The notes beneath the pieces were generated by a model. The model saw nothing but the letters and a program-made list of their open reading frames with translations. It was not told where the DNA came from and searched no databases. Shown here piece by piece: positions 31,916-33,910 of a stretch of 33,910 nucleotides of DNA. The stretch is from Bacillota bacterium (GTDB lineage Bacteria; Bacillota; Clostridia; Christensenellales; CAG-138). Both the position numbers and the translations under genes were made by a program. The stretch covers positions 1 through 33,910 of the forward strand of contig JAEYSE010000031.1 of assembly GCA_023435025.1 (NCBI GenBank). Direction: 5' to 3'. The stretch's first letter is position 1; each line of letters begins with the position of its first letter.

Positions 31916-32976
31916 GCGTGGTCCTCCATTCCGTGATTGAAAAAGGATAATAACTCCGAGACTGGGACTTCCAGCACTTCGCACCTTCCAATTTCCCGCG
32001 GCACAATAAGCGCGATGCTCTCGCCCCTGCGCTTTTTGTCCGCAAGCGCCGCCTCGCACAGCGCATCCGCGGGGTAAGGGGAGCGAGTGGGAAGCTTCTG
32101 GCGGTCGAGCATGGATACGATTTCATCCAGGCACTCCATGGGGCACAGCCCACGCCTGTATGCCGCGCGGGAGATGACCGCCATGCCGATGGCTACGGCG
32201 TGCCCGTGGGGGATCATAAACCCGCTGCACTTTTCCACGGCGTGGCCCGCAGTATGCCCAAAGTTTAATAACCGACGGAGGCCCATTTCAAACTCGTCCT
32301 CTCGGACGACTTCGCCCTTTATGGCGACACAGCGCGCGATAATCTCTTCCAGAGTTTCGTTGTTTAAGGGCTCTTTCAGCCGTTGAAACAGCTCTGCATC
32401 CCAGATGATACCGTACTTGACGCATTCTGCAAGCCCGTCCCGGAATACTTCTTCAGGCAGGGTAGAAAGCGCGTTGGTATCGCAAATAACCAAAGAAGGC
32501 TGGTAGAACGCTCCCGCCAGGTTTTTGCCCGATATAAGGTCGATTGCCGTCTTGCCGCCCACGGAAGAGTCCACGGCTGATAGCAAGGTCGTGGGCAACT
32601 GCACATAGCGGATACCTCTCAGGTACACGGCGGCCGCGAAGCCCGCAAGGTCGCCTGTTACGCCGCCGCCCAAAGCCGCGATACAATCCGTCCGCGTAAT
32701 CCTCTTTTCCCCCATGAACTCCAACAGGGCTGAAAGGGTAGCGATGTTCTTGCTCCCCTCCCCCGCGGGGAATGAAAAGCGCTCTACCGCGTATCCGGCC
32801 TCGGTTAAAGAGGCAGCGACGGTATCGCCATAGAGCCTGTCTACATTGGAGTCGGCTACGAGCACCGCTGTGCATTTTTTTTGTACCGTTAAGAGCAGAC
32901 TGCCCGCTTCTTTCAATAGCCCGCTGCCAATCAGAACGTCATAAGATCTGGATGTCCGGATGGGAACCGTCCGCAT
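31903..32976 (-). CDS. aroB: 3-dehydroquinate synthase
   Basis: The 357-residue NAD- and metal-dependent enzyme converts DAHP to dehydroquinate. The start is the ATG at 32976, 6 bases after AGGAGG, inside the end of tyrA (38-base overlap). Marks are PAGEGSKN, ALGGGVTGDLAGFAAAVYLRG, QLPTTLLSAVDSSVGGKTAID and GLAECVKYG with the metal Glu. The metal His residues are in LNFGHTAGHAVE and PHGHAVAIGM, and DKKRRGESI follows. It is complete for the family. Confidence 0.96.
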   Translation of the reverse strand: MRTVPIRTSRSYDVLIGSGLLKEAGSLLLTVQKKCTAVLVADSNVDRLYGDTVAASLTEAGYAVERFSFPAGEGSKNIATLSALLEFMGEKRITRTDCIAALGGGVTGDLAGFAAAVYLRGIRYVQLPTTLLSAVDSSVGGKTAIDLISGKNLAGAFYQPSLVICDTNALSTLPEEVFRDGLAECVKYGIIWDAELFQRLKEPLNNETLEEIIARCVAIKGEVVREDEFEMGLRRLLNFGHTAGHAVEKCSGFMIPHGHAVAIGMAVISRAAYRRGLCPMECLDEIVSMLDRQKLPTRSPYPADALCEAALADKKRRGESIALIVPREIGRCEVLEVPVSELLSFFNHGMEDHACRQ

Positions 32977-33826
32977 AGCGCGCCTCCTCTTCCTGCATGT
33001 GCCGTTTCGCGTCGCAACCCTGCTGCAGCAGGCGGGATACGGCGGTATAATCATCTTCGCGCAGCGCCTTCGCGTAGCTATTTAACCTTGCACAAAGCGC
33101 TTCTACTTCCTCGGCCAGGTACTCACGGTTCTCTAAAAACAGTTCCGCCCACATGTCCACCTTTAATGTGGCGACCCGCGTCATATCCCTTAGGCTCCCG
33201 GCGGAAAACCCGATGTGTCGCGCCGAGGAAGGGCTTTGCGCATAAGCGCTTGAAAGCACGTGCGCGAGCTGGGACGTGTAGGCGATCATACGGTCGTGCT
33301 CGTCCGGCTGCGTCCACTTCAAAAATCCAAAGCCCATGGAGCGAAACAGCTCAACAAGCCTTGCTTTGAGCGCCGCATCCGGCGCTTTTTCCGGCATTAA
33401 AAGCATAGACGCGCCGCGAAAGAGGTCCTTGTCCGCATTCAAGTATCCAAACCGTGCCACGCCCGCCATGGGGTGCCCGCCGATGTACGTAAACCCGTGG
33501 GTTTTTGCAAGCGGGGCGATCCCCGCGCACACGTTACGCTTGACGCCACACAGGTCGATGACTACCGTTTTGTGGCCGATCAGTTTCGCGTTCTTCTCCA
33601 TCCATTTTACAGCATCCACCGGGTAGAGCGCCACAAATATCCAATCGCAGCCCGGGATTGTTTGGTCTGTTAAAACGCCTGTAAGTACGCCGTCATGTAA
33701 CGCGGCGTCAAGCGTTTGCTCATTCGCATCCATCCCGAATATCCGGCAATCTACGTATGCGTTTAGCGCTTTTGCAGCGGAGCCGCCGATCAGCCCCAGG
33801 CCCGCGATCCCAACCGTAAACCCCAT
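32939..33826 (-). CDS. tyrA: Prephenate dehydrogenase
   Basis: The 295-residue NAD(P)-dependent enzyme converts prephenate to 4-hydroxyphenylpyruvate for tyrosine. The start is the ATG at 33826, three bases after the DAHP synthase stop (TAATGCATG). Residues 4-15 hold the dinucleotide loop GIAGLGLIGGS. GGHPMAGVARFGYLNADKDLF carries the conserved GGHPM, and SQLAHVLSSA and FSAGSLRDMTRVA mark the helical dimer domain. It has no mutase or ACT domain, so Tyr feedback through an attached ACT is not expected. The gene overlaps aroB by 38 bases. Confidence 0.94.
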   Translation of the reverse strand: MGFTVGIAGLGLIGGSAAKALNAYVDCRIFGMDANEQTLDAALHDGVLTGVLTDQTIPGCDWIFVALYPVDAVKWMEKNAKLIGHKTVVIDLCGVKRNVCAGIAPLAKTHGFTYIGGHPMAGVARFGYLNADKDLFRGASMLLMPEKAPDAALKARLVELFRSMGFGFLKWTQPDEHDRMIAYTSQLAHVLSSAYAQSPSSARHIGFSAGSLRDMTRVATLKVDMWAELFLENREYLAEEVEALCARLNSYAKALREDDYTAVSRLLQQGCDAKRHMQEEEARYADGSHPDIQIL

Positions 33827-33829
33827 GCA

Positions 33830-33910
33830 TTACCAGCCTTTCATCGTTTCGCGGATGCAGGTGATTTTGGCCGAAAGCGCCGCGAACTTCTTGGGCGTTA
33901 AGGACTGCGC
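33830..33910 (-). CDS. C-terminal end of DAHP synthase (partial)
   Basis: Only the last 26 codons are in the window, from the right edge to the TAA at 33830-33832. The tail AQSLTPKKFAALSAKI followed by a basic end matches the C-terminus of type I-beta DAHP synthases (AroF/AroG of Gram-positives), which usually end in a (DG)xQSL segment plus a helix. The context is strong: it is followed three bases later by tyrA, then aroB, aroA and aroC. The product would catalyse the first step of the shikimate pathway. The identification rests on a short tail plus the neighbourhood. Confidence 0.75.
   Translation of the reverse strand, partial: AQSLTPKKFAALSAKITCIRETMKGW

Overview
The window reads as chromosomal DNA of a moderately GC-rich low-GC-phylum Gram-positive bacterium (Bacillota, probably class Clostridia). 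The evidence is a classical T-box riboswitch, strong AGGAGG ribosome binding sites, tight operons with overlapping genes, a GatCAB amidotransferase, DapL-type lysine synthesis and membrane-bound Ser/Thr-kinase/FHA signalling genes. No phage, insertion sequence, CRISPR array, tRNA or rRNA was seen. Genus cannot be assigned from what I can see.

Layout. (1) 1-254: the C-terminal tail of a polytopic membrane protein, possibly a polysaccharide flippase/SpoVB-type protein. (2) 341-7452, plus strand: a six-gene phospho-signalling island. It holds a zinc-ribbon FHA protein, a membrane-anchored PP2C phosphatase, an exported trypsin-like protease joined through one membrane segment to a cytoplasmic FHA domain, a Ser/Thr kinase fused to RDD and FHA domains, a soluble PP2C phosphatase, and an exported vWA domain joined through one membrane segment to an FHA domain. 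A strong terminator closes it. (3) 7658-10000: dapL and an aldose 1-epimerase, then a bidirectional terminator facing trpS on the minus strand, which has a long structured leader. (4) 11539-16906: a consensus promoter and a T-box with an Asp (GAC) specifier lead into aspS-gatC (one fused gene), gatA and gatB, the genes for Asp-tRNA formation and transamidation. (5) 17219-18568: NADP-type glutamate dehydrogenase. (6) 18582-25120: a methionine operon (metY, metA, metF, a separate MetH-activation protein, metH). It starts with a promoter, a short leader ORF containing two Met-Met-Met runs, and a 13-bp terminator, so it looks like ribosome-mediated methionine attenuation. (7) 25231-33910, minus strand: an aromatic amino acid operon transcribed from beyond the right edge: DAHP synthase (cut), tyrA, aroB, aroA, aroC, pheA, a fused aroE-aroK, then a metallo-hydrolase and an MFS transporter.

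How the genes work together. The met genes encode acetylation of homoserine (MetA has Glu111, the acetyl-type residue), direct sulfhydrylation by MetY, methyl supply by MetF, and cobalamin-dependent methylation by a split MetH system. The aro operon covers chorismate synthesis from DAHP and both branches to prephenate-derived Phe and Tyr. The aspS-gatCAB operon would respond to uncharged tRNA-Asp and couples AspRS physically to the amidotransferase.

The strongest candidates for undescribed biology are the Met-codon leader/attenuator at 18582-18812 and the FHA/kinase/phosphatase island with exported protease and vWA modules at 341-7452.
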